Shown here: positions 18,012 through 26,252 of the stretch, one piece after another
How positions within the stretch are numbered: position 1 is the stretch's first letter
Layout of the letters: each line of letters opens with the position of its first letter
NCBI GenBank assembly: GCA_002839355.1
Contig: PGXW01000013.1
Coordinates: forward strand, 1 to 64,000
Direction of reading: 5' to 3'
From: Spirochaetae bacterium HGW-Spirochaetae-2
GTDB lineage: Bacteria > Spirochaetota > Spirochaetia > Sphaerochaetales > Sphaerochaetaceae
Length of the DNA stretch: 64,000 nt
The notes under the pieces: generated by a model
The model's input: only the letters and a program-made list of their open reading frames with translations
The model's database searches: none
Told to the model about the DNA's origin: nothing
Position numbers and translations under genes: made by a program

Positions 18012-18042
18012 ACTGTAAACCTTATAGTAACTAGAGACTCAA
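18012..18042 (-). promoter_or_regulatory. MerR-type promoter (19-bp spacer) of the amidohydrolase/BMP operon
   Basis: On the minus strand: TTGAGT (complement of 18037-18042), a 19-bp spacer and TACAGT (complement of 18012-18017). The spacer contains the dyad-like CTTATAGTAACTAGAG (18021-18036), built around TAGT-A-ACTA-type half-sites. An over-long spacer filled by a dyad is the hallmark of MerR-activated promoters. Confidence 0.65.
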
Positions 18043-18045
18043 GCA

Positions 18046-20004
18046 TCACATGCGATGAATCGGAGACAAAGGGTGAAATGATTTGGACTCGAGTATTTTT
18101 ATGAAATCTGACCTACCCAGAGGTGGACTGAAATAGTAGCCCTGGACCATATCGCAACCAATCTTGCGCAAATAGGCAACTTGTTGTTCGTTTTCGACCC
18201 CTTCCACAATTACCCGGAAATCCATCTGTCGGACAACCTTGATGAGACTCTCGATGAAATGGTGCATCCGATTGTGTTCCTGTACATCCCACAACAATGA
18301 TTTGTCGAGTTTTATGCATGTGAACGGAAGGTTCACCATGTACGAGAGGTTCGAATATCCTGTCCCGAAATCATCAAGGTGGAAATTGATGCCATGGACT
18401 ATCAATGATTCCATGACTGACAATGCCTCATGGAAAGAAGAGCCGATGAATGTGCTTTCGGTGATCTCGAGGTTTATTGTCCCGGCTGGAATCCTGTAAT
18501 GGCTTACAATTCCAAGGATGTCGCGAACAATATTTCCATCCGCGAACTGCAAACTGGAGAAATTTACCGAGATCACAGGCATTTCCCTTCCTTTCGACCG
18601 TATTTCATCGAGCAGGATGCATACCTTTTCGAGTACCCAGCGTCCCAATTCCCCAATGATTCCCAATTCCTCGGCCAAGGGAATGAATTCAGCGGGATGG
18701 ATCGTTCCCATCTGCTCGTCTTCCATCCGCAGCAAAGCCTCGGCCATTTCCATGTTGCCCGAATCAAGGGAAAATATCGGTTGGTAATCGAGGGAGAGGC
18801 TGTCGGTGGCGATAGCCTGCAACAGTCTGTCGGACAGTTGGCTCTTTCGGCGGATGGTGCGTAAGATCATGGTGTCACAATTGATCGTTTGTCCTTTCCC
18901 GCGGTTCTTGGCCGTCCTGACAGTATGATCGAGCAGTGTGATCGGATCTGCACTCGGGTCTGCCCTGAATGGTAGCTCGAGTGTCGCAATCGATGCGCTG
19001 AGGCGGGTGGTGACACCTTCCACCTTCCACTGGTACGTGAACTGGTTCGCAATTCGCTCAACCACGGACTGACCGTTGACCGAATCGGCGATGAGGCCCA
19101 ATTCATCCCCTCCATAGCGGTATACCTGGCCTTTTGGGCACAGCTCCTGCAACTTGTCCGCAACCAATTTGATGAACATGTCACCACGTTTTTGCCCGAA
19201 CGTATCGTTCACGGATTTGAAGTTGTCCAGACTGACGACCATCACCATGGCTTTCTTGTTGTGGTGGGCAAGGTTTTCCAAATTTGAGACGAAAGACTCC
19301 CTGTTCGGGTATTGCGTGAGGTTGTCTATCGATATCCTGCGGGTTTGGAAGTTCAGGTACACCGAAAGGATCGCAATCGCCAACGCGGTCCCGGTAAGGA
19401 CAATCTCCAGATAGAGTATCTGGACGATGACGATGCCCAGGGATATCATGGGAAACCAAAGTACCACCTTGAAGAAGAAGCGGTCGAGATACTGTCTTTC
19501 CCGGAAAACGGTTATCAAACCGACGATGATGTGGAAGATTGCCAGAATTAGTGAGATCCTATTTATAGGGCCCCTGAAATACTTGTTGGTCTCATCCAGA
19601 TAGAACAACCACCCGTATGTGAAATTGAGAACTACTATAACCTCATAAACGAAGGTGCTTCCCAGTATTATTGCCGATGTGGTCTTGAGCCGGACCCGAT
19701 GTTCGGGAGGCGCCTGCTCGAATGCATACAGCAGTATGTAGAATATGAATACCAAGGTCACCGGCGGGTATAGGGCGAAATATGCTGTATTGACCACCAT
19801 GTTCACCCAGCGTGGAACAATGAGATAATGGTAGACTGTTTGGATAGAGGCGAAATTCAAGAGGAAGCAGAAGAGCGAGTAATACAACGTGAAGGTAAAC
19901 ATCCGATCCCGGGTGGTGGGCATGGCGTGGGCATCGCGTGAGTTTATGAGAATGACTATTATTACCAAAGCGGAAATCATTTCCGGGGCCGCATTCCAAT
20001 ACAT
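18046..20004 (-). CDS. Membrane-anchored GGDEF-EAL protein (cyclic di-GMP turnover)
   Basis: 652 residues from the ATG at 20004, chosen for TAGGAG 8 bases upstream. About seven N-terminal membrane helices (residues 1-215) resemble a 7TM sensor. The diguanylate cyclase domain follows, with DNFKSVNDTFG and G298-G-D-E-L302 (GGDEL instead of GGDEF, usually tolerated). The EAL domain has E422-A-L, LEITEST, DDFGTGYSNLSYM, IKLDKSLL and VEGVENEQQ. All catalytic phosphodiesterase landmarks are present, so it probably hydrolyses cyclic di-GMP and may also make it. It stands alone, divergent from a sugar importer. The amidohydrolase promoter lies just past its 3' end. Confidence 0.93.
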   Translation of the reverse strand: MYWNAAPEMISALVIIVILINSRDAHAMPTTRDRMFTFTLYYSLFCFLLNFASIQTVYHYLIVPRWVNMVVNTAYFALYPPVTLVFIFYILLYAFEQAPPEHRVRLKTTSAIILGSTFVYEVIVVLNFTYGWLFYLDETNKYFRGPINRISLILAIFHIIVGLITVFRERQYLDRFFFKVVLWFPMISLGIVIVQILYLEIVLTGTALAIAILSVYLNFQTRRISIDNLTQYPNRESFVSNLENLAHHNKKAMVMVVSLDNFKSVNDTFGQKRGDMFIKLVADKLQELCPKGQVYRYGGDELGLIADSVNGQSVVERIANQFTYQWKVEGVTTRLSASIATLELPFRADPSADPITLLDHTVRTAKNRGKGQTINCDTMILRTIRRKSQLSDRLLQAIATDSLSLDYQPIFSLDSGNMEMAEALLRMEDEQMGTIHPAEFIPLAEELGIIGELGRWVLEKVCILLDEIRSKGREMPVISVNFSSLQFADGNIVRDILGIVSHYRIPAGTINLEITESTFIGSSFHEALSVMESLIVHGINFHLDDFGTGYSNLSYMVNLPFTCIKLDKSLLWDVQEHNRMHHFIESLIKVVRQMDFRVIVEGVENEQQVAYLRKIGCDMVQGYYFSPPLGRSDFIKILESKSFHPLSPIHRM

Positions 20005-20197
20005 CAAGCAATCTCCTACGGTCGGAAAACAAGGGTCTGGGTGAAACATAACGCTCTTCAGATCAATGGACTCGTTTGATTTTCATCCAATCGCGGCAAA
20101 AAAGCAAGCTAATATATAGGAGGTCGGGAAAAAAGCTGACGTTGGGTGTGAATACGTAAGGAATTCTTGGTTATTTAATGAATTACATCTCAAAGTA

Positions 20198-20226
20198 TTG
20201 TCAAGATTACCGGCGGTGACTATCAT
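20198..20226 (+). promoter_or_regulatory. Promoter of the UgpAEB-like operon
   Basis: TTGTCA, a 17-bp spacer and TATCAT. The expected start near 20233 is two bases before the ATG at 20235, which lacks a ribosome-binding site, so a leaderless mRNA is likely. Confidence 0.55.
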
Positions 20227-20234
20227 ACGGGCGT

Positions 20235-21110
20235 ATGGAAAAGCGAAGTGCCCGCATGAAAAAGACCCTATCCCCCTACCTGTACTTTGTGCCGGCACTG
20301 GTGCTCGCCTATCTCTTCAGTTACCGTCCGTTCCTCAAGACTATCGCGAACAGTCTCTCCCTGGTCAATTTCTCGGGCAAGATAATCGAATTCGTCGGAT
20401 TGGAGAATTTCCAATCCCTCTTTACCGATAGGAATTTCCAGACGAGTCTCGTCAACACCTTCCGCTTCGCCCTATTCTTCATTCCCATAGATCTCGTGTT
20501 CTGTTTGGTATGTGCCTTGCTGGTGTATAGGAAAAGGCGATTCAATGCGCTGAACGAAACCTTGTTCATCATGCCCATGGCGGTGGCCATGAGTTCCGCT
20601 GCCCTTGTATTCAAGGCGATTTTCAATCCGACCATCGGCGTGGTGAACCACCTGTTCGGCATTTCCATCCAATGGTTCAATGATCCTGCCTGGGCTATGT
20701 TCACCATCGTGTTCCTGGGCGTCTGGATGGCAATGGGCCTCGACTTCCTGCTGCTTGTAGGAGCGTTGCGAAGTGTTCCAAGACATATTGTGGAGGCCGC
20801 GGAAATCGAAGGTGCCGGACCGATAGCCAAATTCTTCCGGATCCAATTGCCGCTGATATCTCCGACAATCCTTTTCATTGTCAGTACCAGATTGCGCGAC
20901 AGCATGTTGCTTAGCGGTCCGGTTATGGTAATGACCAGCGGCGGACCGTACCGGTCTACCCAAACACTTGTCTACCAGATGTATATCGAAGGCTTTACCG
21001 CCGGCAACTATAGCAAGGGTTCGGCGATCAGTGTGGTGGTGTTCGTCTTGACGTTCCTTTTGATCCTGCTTGCCTTTAGATTCGAGCGGAAGGGGGTCTT
21101 CTACCAATGA
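20235..21110 (+). CDS. Carbohydrate ABC transporter permease (UgpA/MalF-like)
   Basis: About 291 residues with six membrane segments, PF00528 type. The cytoplasmic EAA loop reads EAAEIEGAGPIAKFFRIQLP, the docking site for the ATPase. FVGLENFQSLFTD after the first helix is typical of MalF/UgpA permeases. No ribosome-binding site is visible at 20235 or at the internal ATG at 20256; the promoter position favours 20235. It overlaps the next permease gene by 4 bases. Confidence 0.92.
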   Translation: MEKRSARMKKTLSPYLYFVPALVLAYLFSYRPFLKTIANSLSLVNFSGKIIEFVGLENFQSLFTDRNFQTSLVNTFRFALFFIPIDLVFCLVCALLVYRKRRFNALNETLFIMPMAVAMSSAALVFKAIFNPTIGVVNHLFGISIQWFNDPAWAMFTIVFLGVWMAMGLDFLLLVGALRSVPRHIVEAAEIEGAGPIAKFFRIQLPLISPTILFIVSTRLRDSMLLSGPVMVMTSGGPYRSTQTLVYQMYIEGFTAGNYSKGSAISVVVFVLTFLLILLAFRFERKGVFYQ

Positions 21111-21934
21111 GCCCTTTCATGAAGCGCAGCGATATAGTGAAAGCCACAGGCGCAACGGTGTTGGGACTCGTAGTAGTCTTCCCCATCTATTATGCGTTCA
21201 GCGCCTCCTTCTTCACAATCGGAGAGTTCTCAACCTATCCCCCGACTCTATTTCCCTCGACCATTTCACTGGTGAACTACATCCGTGCCCTCACTGAGTC
21301 CATGCTTGCGCGGTTCATGCTGAACTCGTTGGTGGTAAGTCTTGTCGGGTCGCTGTTGAGGATGATTGTCGCCATTCTGGCGGCCTTTGCAGTCGCTTTC
21401 CTCAACTTCAGGGGAAAACAAGTATTGTTCTTCCTGGTCCTCGGGACCATGATGTTGCCTGGGGATGCATTGATAATCGAAAACTACCTTACCATCAGCC
21501 GACTTGGGTTGGTCGATTCCTATCTGGGAATCATGTCGGTATATCTGTTGGCCCCCGTACAAATGTTCATGTTGCGTCAAAGCTTCAAGACCATCCCGCT
21601 GACGTACCGGGAATCCGCGGCGATAGACGGGTGCTCTGATTTCAAATTCCTCACATCGATCGTATTGCCGATGTCCAGACCAATTGTGTTGACGCTGTCC
21701 CTGCATTCCTTCGTCACCATCTGGAACACCTATCTATGGCCCTTGTTGGTGACCAACAATCCCGGGATGCGGACAGTCCAGGTAGGGATTACCATGCTAG
21801 GGTATGCCGACAGTCTCGATTATGGGCCGATTTTCGCTGCCATATCACTATTGCTGTTGCCATCGATCATCATCTTCCTCTTGATGCGGAAGAAGATAGT
21901 CGAGGGAATCGCATCCGGCGCCATTGTCGGTTGA
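21107..21934 (+). CDS. Carbohydrate ABC transporter permease (UgpE/MalG-like)
   Basis: 275 residues with six membrane helices. The EAA loop reads ESAAIDGCSDFKFLTSIVLP. The ATG overlaps the upstream stop (ATGA), indicating translational coupling. The second periplasmic half, SLHSFVTIWNTYLWPLLVTN, is the classic MalG/UgpE signature. It pairs with the preceding permease to form the channel. No ATPase gene is nearby, so the complex probably shares a MsmX/UgpC-like ATPase encoded elsewhere. Confidence 0.93.
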   Translation: MSPFMKRSDIVKATGATVLGLVVVFPIYYAFSASFFTIGEFSTYPPTLFPSTISLVNYIRALTESMLARFMLNSLVVSLVGSLLRMIVAILAAFAVAFLNFRGKQVLFFLVLGTMMLPGDALIIENYLTISRLGLVDSYLGIMSVYLLAPVQMFMLRQSFKTIPLTYRESAAIDGCSDFKFLTSIVLPMSRPIVLTLSLHSFVTIWNTYLWPLLVTNNPGMRTVQVGITMLGYADSLDYGPIFAAISLLLLPSIIIFLLMRKKIVEGIASGAIVG

Positions 21935-21969
21935 ATCCAGTATATTCCATATTGTAAGGAGATTCGGAA

Positions 21970-23370
21970 ATGAACATTCACACATACATGAAAAGAACTT
22001 TTTCATTAACCTTTCTATTGGTGGCCATGGTACTTCTGGGTACAGGGCCGTTGTTCGGTTCGGGCAGTAGGGATACAACTTCAACACCAGGAGCCACCGC
22101 ACCGGTAGCAGTAGAATTCTGGCATTCCAACAGCGGATTGCTGGGGGAGGCGATGACTGAACTGGTAGCAAGGTTCAATGCGACCGTTGGCACCGAAAAG
22201 GGTATTGTTGTCCAAGAGATTTACCAGGGAAAAGCGGCGGATGTTGCGACCAAGCTTCGTGCCGGGTTGCAGGCGAATAGGGCACAGGACCTTCCCGATC
22301 TCGCGCAGTTGGATGCGACTGGAGTCATGGATGTGCGGGATTCGGCCATGATGGTCCCTGTGCAATTGCTTGTGGAGTCCGATCCCGATTTCACCCTGGA
22401 CGAATTGCAGCCGGGAACGGTGCTCTCCATGACCTATAAGGGGAAATTGATCGGGATGCCCTTCAATGCATCGACAATCCTCCTGTACTACAATAAAGAC
22501 GCTTTCAGGAAAGCCGGGCTGGATCCGCAAAGGCCTCCCCGGACTTTGGCCGAATTGGCCGATTATGCCGGAAAGCTGGTCACCTATGCTTCCGATGGAA
22601 AAACGGTGGTCCAATATGGATTTGCGGGTGTCCCCACCACATACGAGCTGGTCTCTTGGATCGGACAACAGCATGGTGTGTCGTATCTCACCGACAAGTC
22701 CAATGGACACGATGGGAATCCGACCAAAGTGGTGTTCGATTCGGAAGGGACTCTTGCAACGTTCCTCGATGAATGGAGGAAAGTCTATGCAAGTGGTGGC
22801 CTGGGAAACCTGACAAGCGATGTCCGCCAACAGTTCGTTGCGGGAAAAACAGCCATGTTCGCAACCTCCACCAGCTCGCTTGCCACAGTGATCGATTCGG
22901 TTGGCGATCGGTTTGAATTGGGAGTCGGGTATTTCCCCATGGTAAATTCCGAGAGTACCGGAGGTGTCAATATCGGTGGCGGAGCGATCTTTGCCTTCGA
23001 GAACCGCAATGATCCGGGTAAAAAGGCATCGTGGGAATTCTTGAAATACCTCATGGGCGCCGAGTCCCAATTGTTCTGGCACCAGAAGACCGGATATTTC
23101 CCAGTAAACCTCGGAACCTACGGGTTGCCCGAATTTACGGAACATATCGTCAAGAATCCCCTGTTCAAGGTTGCCATCGACCAATTGAACGACAGCAATC
23201 CTGAAATCCAGAGCGTATGGTGGCCCAACAGTTACCAAGCCTATTTTGAAATCCAGAACGGAATCCTGGAAATGTTGGAGAAGGGTCTGGGGACGGAAGA
23301 GACCGTACAGAAGCTCTCGTCGGTGTTGAACCGGTATATGGATGAATACAATCGGATGAACAGGGAGTAG
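21970..23370 (+). CDS. Extracellular solute-binding protein (UgpB-like, family 1)
   Basis: 466 residues with an N-terminal signal sequence (FSLTFLLVAMVLLGTGPLFG). The mature protein begins with VEFWHSNSGLLGEAMTELV, close to the FWH motif of UgpB glycerol-3-phosphate binding proteins, and later has GMPFNASTILLYYNKDAF. Placement after two permeases gives a UgpAEB-like set. AAGGAG lies 8 bases before the ATG. The substrate could be a glycerophosphodiester or an oligosaccharide; sequence alone does not separate these. Confidence 0.92.
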   Translation: MNIHTYMKRTFSLTFLLVAMVLLGTGPLFGSGSRDTTSTPGATAPVAVEFWHSNSGLLGEAMTELVARFNATVGTEKGIVVQEIYQGKAADVATKLRAGLQANRAQDLPDLAQLDATGVMDVRDSAMMVPVQLLVESDPDFTLDELQPGTVLSMTYKGKLIGMPFNASTILLYYNKDAFRKAGLDPQRPPRTLAELADYAGKLVTYASDGKTVVQYGFAGVPTTYELVSWIGQQHGVSYLTDKSNGHDGNPTKVVFDSEGTLATFLDEWRKVYASGGLGNLTSDVRQQFVAGKTAMFATSTSSLATVIDSVGDRFELGVGYFPMVNSESTGGVNIGGGAIFAFENRNDPGKKASWEFLKYLMGAESQLFWHQKTGYFPVNLGTYGLPEFTEHIVKNPLFKVAIDQLNDSNPEIQSVWWPNSYQAYFEIQNGILEMLEKGLGTEETVQKLSSVLNRYMDEYNRMNRE

Positions 23371-23372
23371 GC

Positions 23373-24257
23373 ATGCGAATAGCGACTTCGACAAATATCA
23401 TTTCGTACAACCGGGGTGGGAACCGGATTCCCATGGTGGAATTCATACCCTTCCTTGCAACGTCCGGCTTCACGGTCTTGGATTTGAATTTCTGTGAGAT
23501 GATGAATCCTTGGTCGGAATTGATTGGCCCCGGTTGGTGGGCATATGTCCGGAAACTGGCCGAATTGAAGGGGAAGTACGCTTTGGTCTACAACCAATCC
23601 CACGCACCCTATACCCATGATCGTTTCATCATGGATTCGGCTGCGGGGGATGAGCTGGACAGGCAAATCGAACGGACGATCCATATCGCAGGGGAATTGG
23701 GAATTCCTTGGGTAGTGTTGCATGCGGCGACCGACTTCTCGGCAGGAGGAGAAATCTGTTCCCTGCAGAGGAATTTGGACTGGATTGGACCATTTGTTGA
23801 AACCGCGACAGGTGTTGGAACTGGAATTGCCTTGGAGAATCTGGATTTCGGAAAGACGGGAAGAGCTGAATTCACCTCGAGCATTTCCGATCTGGTACAT
23901 CTCGTCGATGCCTTCGATCGTCCCAATGTCGCCGCGTGTTATGATTTCGGACATGCCCACTTGACCGGAGCATATCATAAGGAAAACCTACAGGCCCTGG
24001 GCGACCGGTTGGCTTGTCTCCATGTGGCGGATAACCATGGCCTATACGACGAACACCTGTTGCCTTTCTATGGAACGGTTCCTTGGGAACTCTGTATGGA
24101 GATGCTTGCGGATATTGGATATCAAGGCGATTTGACCTATGAAGTCATGTTCTTTACACAGTATCTTCCCGAAGGATTGAAGGGATCCTTCCTGAGGCAT
24201 GCACAAGATGTGGGAAATTACCTTGTGAAGCTATTCGATTCGGCCAATGGCGGTTGA
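23373..24257 (+). CDS. Sugar phosphate isomerase/epimerase (xylose-isomerase-like TIM barrel)
   Basis: 294 residues, PF01261. Metal-ligand candidates lie in IALENLDFG (Glu), ACYDFGHAHLTG (Asp, His), LHVADNHGLYDEHLLPFYGTVPW (His, Asp) and LTYEVMF (Glu). It follows the binding-protein gene by 2 bp, so it belongs to the importer operon and probably acts on the imported sugar. GGGAG lies 5 bases before the ATG. Its 3' end overlaps the convergent MerR gene by 40 bp. The exact reaction cannot be named. Confidence 0.88.
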   Translation: MRIATSTNIISYNRGGNRIPMVEFIPFLATSGFTVLDLNFCEMMNPWSELIGPGWWAYVRKLAELKGKYALVYNQSHAPYTHDRFIMDSAAGDELDRQIERTIHIAGELGIPWVVLHAATDFSAGGEICSLQRNLDWIGPFVETATGVGTGIALENLDFGKTGRAEFTSSISDLVHLVDAFDRPNVAACYDFGHAHLTGAYHKENLQALGDRLACLHVADNHGLYDEHLLPFYGTVPWELCMEMLADIGYQGDLTYEVMFFTQYLPEGLKGSFLRHAQDVGNYLVKLFDSANGG

Positions 24258-24697
24258 TGGAAATCGCAACGGTCCTTGAACTCGCATTCGATACAGGCTG
24301 GACCGGGACAGGATTGGAAGCCGTCCTTGACCGATTCCAACTGTTCAACATGCCATGACAACTCTTCAAGCAGGGCGTCGAGTTCCTTGCGTTTTCGGAT
24401 CGTCTCGGTCACCTGCTTGCGATACTGTTTGAGCAACTCCGTTTTTCGCTTTCTTCCGGTGGAGTCGTCCGGACCCATACGTATGATGCGGCCGATCTGC
24501 TCCAAGGAGAATCCGTACCGCTTCAATTGCAGTATCCGCAGCAGATAGATGAGGTCGGTATCGGTGTAATACCGCTGTCCGCCATTCGAGCGGCCCTGGG
24601 TCTTCAACAGTCCCAGAGCCTCGTAATACCGTACGGTTCGGACGGTAACCTTGGCTTTTCGGGCCAACTCACCAATCCGGAAAGTTTGATCAGCCAA
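24218..24697 (-). CDS. MerR family transcriptional regulator with C-terminal Cys cluster
   Basis: 159 residues. The MerR helix-turn-helix is at about residues 5-25 (FRIGELARKAKVTVRTVRYY), followed by a long dimerisation helix at about 75-120. A tail contains CPGPACIECEFKDRC, four cysteines plus a nearby His, which could bind metal or respond to redox. It lies 18 bp downstream of the aminotransferase gene on the same strand, so they are probably cotranscribed. The target is probably the aminotransferase/symporter divergent region. The last 40 bp overlap the convergent epimerase gene. Confidence 0.9.
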   Translation of the reverse strand: MADQTFRIGELARKAKVTVRTVRYYEALGLLKTQGRSNGGQRYYTDTDLIYLLRILQLKRYGFSLEQIGRIIRMGPDDSTGRKRKTELLKQYRKQVTETIRKRKELDALLEELSWHVEQLESVKDGFQSCPGPACIECEFKDRCDFHQPPLAESNSFTR

Positions 24698-24715
24698 TAT
24701 ATGCCACCTCGAATC

Positions 24716-26005
24716 CTATGCGAAGACCTCTTTTGCCCCTTGGTACACGATTCTCACCAAGTCTTCGATCTCTTCAAGGTCTGTGCTTGAGAAGGCAAGC
24801 CTGAGATAAGCGTTCTTAATGGAGATGGTGCCCACTTCGTATGTATCCAACAGGTGTAGCCTGAGTTTTTCGGCATCCCCCGCACATACGAACGACATGA
24901 AGTATCCCGAGTTGAACGGAAGGGGAGTCAAGTATGCGTTGCCGGCATATTTCGCCAATACCTGTTTCATCAACCGGTAACGTTCACCTATCACGGCAAT
25001 ACCAGCTTCCTTTTCCTTATGGTACGTAGCGCTCTGCATTCCCTTGAGCAATATGCTTTGCGCAGGTTTGGAACAGGAGGATACGTTCCCTCTGATAGCA
25101 CCCATGGTTTTTTTGACCATAGCCTCATATTGGGCTTCGGTCATACCCTTGGAGTTGTACGTGATGAATCCGACCCTGAAGCCCCAGACCATCTCCTCTT
25201 TTGTCGCCGCATCACCTTTGATTGCAAAGATGTTCTCATGCGCGTCACACAATAGGGAGAACAACGATTCCCGGCAGATGTCCTTTTCAAAGAAAAGTCC
25301 GAAATATGCGTCGTCTGTGAAGATCAACAGTTTCCTTCCCTGCTGTGCCTTGGAAACGAGCATGGAGACAAGCCTTGCCGCTTCGTCATTCGTTGGAGTA
25401 TAGCCCGTGGGGTTGTTGGGGAAGTTGAGGATCATGGCAACATGGGGACCTTCAATCGCATCGATGGTTTCCGAGAGCCCGGTGATATTGAGCTTTCCAT
25501 CTGCAAACAGGGGGAAAGAGACTTGTTCGGCTTCCCGTTGTTCGGTAAACACCAGGTTGTAGTTTCCCCAATACATGTCGGGCACAATAATCGATTCTCC
25601 TTTGTCGAGGAAAAGCGATGCGGCCAGGCTGATTGCATGTGTGAGGCCTCCGGTTACTACAGGTAGGCTGGTCGTCTTTCCTGCCATGGATGGGTTTTTC
25701 TTCACCATTTCCTGCAGCCAAATCTTTCGTAGCGGAAGCTCTCCGGCCGTTGGAGAATAGGGGAATACATCATTCTTGGAAAGGTCACCGGTGAATTCGG
25801 CGAATACGGAGGGAATGCACATGGCATTGCCATGCTCGGTGGCGATTCCAATCGTCGCGTTGTACTTGTGGGCCTTTTGCTTCGCTTCAGCCGATTGGCT
25901 GATGATGCCTTTGGGGAAATACATGCGTTTGCCGTAATCGGAGAGCAATTCTTCTGCCAGGGTTCCCGCAAGAATATCGTTCAGTTCTTTTGCCAATGGA
26001 TTCAT
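24716..26005 (-). CDS. Class I/II pyridoxal-phosphate aminotransferase
   Basis: 429 residues from the ATG at 26005, chosen for AAGGAG 7 bases upstream; in-frame codons extend further but lack a ribosome-binding site. Fold type I landmarks are present: NFPNNPTGY, TDDAYFGLFFE, and a PLP-lysine region KGDAATKEEMVWGFRVG. It resembles aspartate/aromatic-type aminotransferases of fermentative bacteria; the donor amino acid is not clear. It is divergent from a glutamate/aspartate-type symporter, which suggests amino-acid catabolism, and upstream of a MerR regulator. Confidence 0.9.
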   Translation of the reverse strand: MNPLAKELNDILAGTLAEELLSDYGKRMYFPKGIISQSAEAKQKAHKYNATIGIATEHGNAMCIPSVFAEFTGDLSKNDVFPYSPTAGELPLRKIWLQEMVKKNPSMAGKTTSLPVVTGGLTHAISLAASLFLDKGESIIVPDMYWGNYNLVFTEQREAEQVSFPLFADGKLNITGLSETIDAIEGPHVAMILNFPNNPTGYTPTNDEAARLVSMLVSKAQQGRKLLIFTDDAYFGLFFEKDICRESLFSLLCDAHENIFAIKGDAATKEEMVWGFRVGFITYNSKGMTEAQYEAMVKKTMGAIRGNVSSCSKPAQSILLKGMQSATYHKEKEAGIAVIGERYRLMKQVLAKYAGNAYLTPLPFNSGYFMSFVCAGDAEKLRLHLLDTYEVGTISIKNAYLRLAFSSTDLEEIEDLVRIVYQGAKEVFA

Positions 26006-26174
26006 GTCCCGCTCCTTCAAGAGAATGATGGCCCCATCATATCCGGGTAATCGATTTTCGTGAAGCCTGAAACACCGCTCTTGTTGCTGGGACAGGGAAA
26101 AAAGTGGTGTTTTTCCGTCATTCCCAGACTTCGACAAATCGGAAATATTTCTGTTTAAAAATTGGTAAACCGGG

Positions 26175-26192
26175 TGTACAGTTAGACGTACA
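26175..26192. promoter_or_regulatory. Palindromic operator candidate upstream of the symporter
   Basis: TGTAC-N8-GTACA is a perfect 5-bp dyad, about 60 bp before the symporter start in the divergent region shared with the aminotransferase/MerR operon. The nearby MerR protein is the obvious candidate ligand. I found no clear promoter hexamers around it. Confidence 0.4.
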
Positions 26193-26252
26193 TGTCCGAA
26201 GCATGCGGATGCATCGTCCTGCTTCGGAGAACACTAGGAGAAGGAGTAAAAA

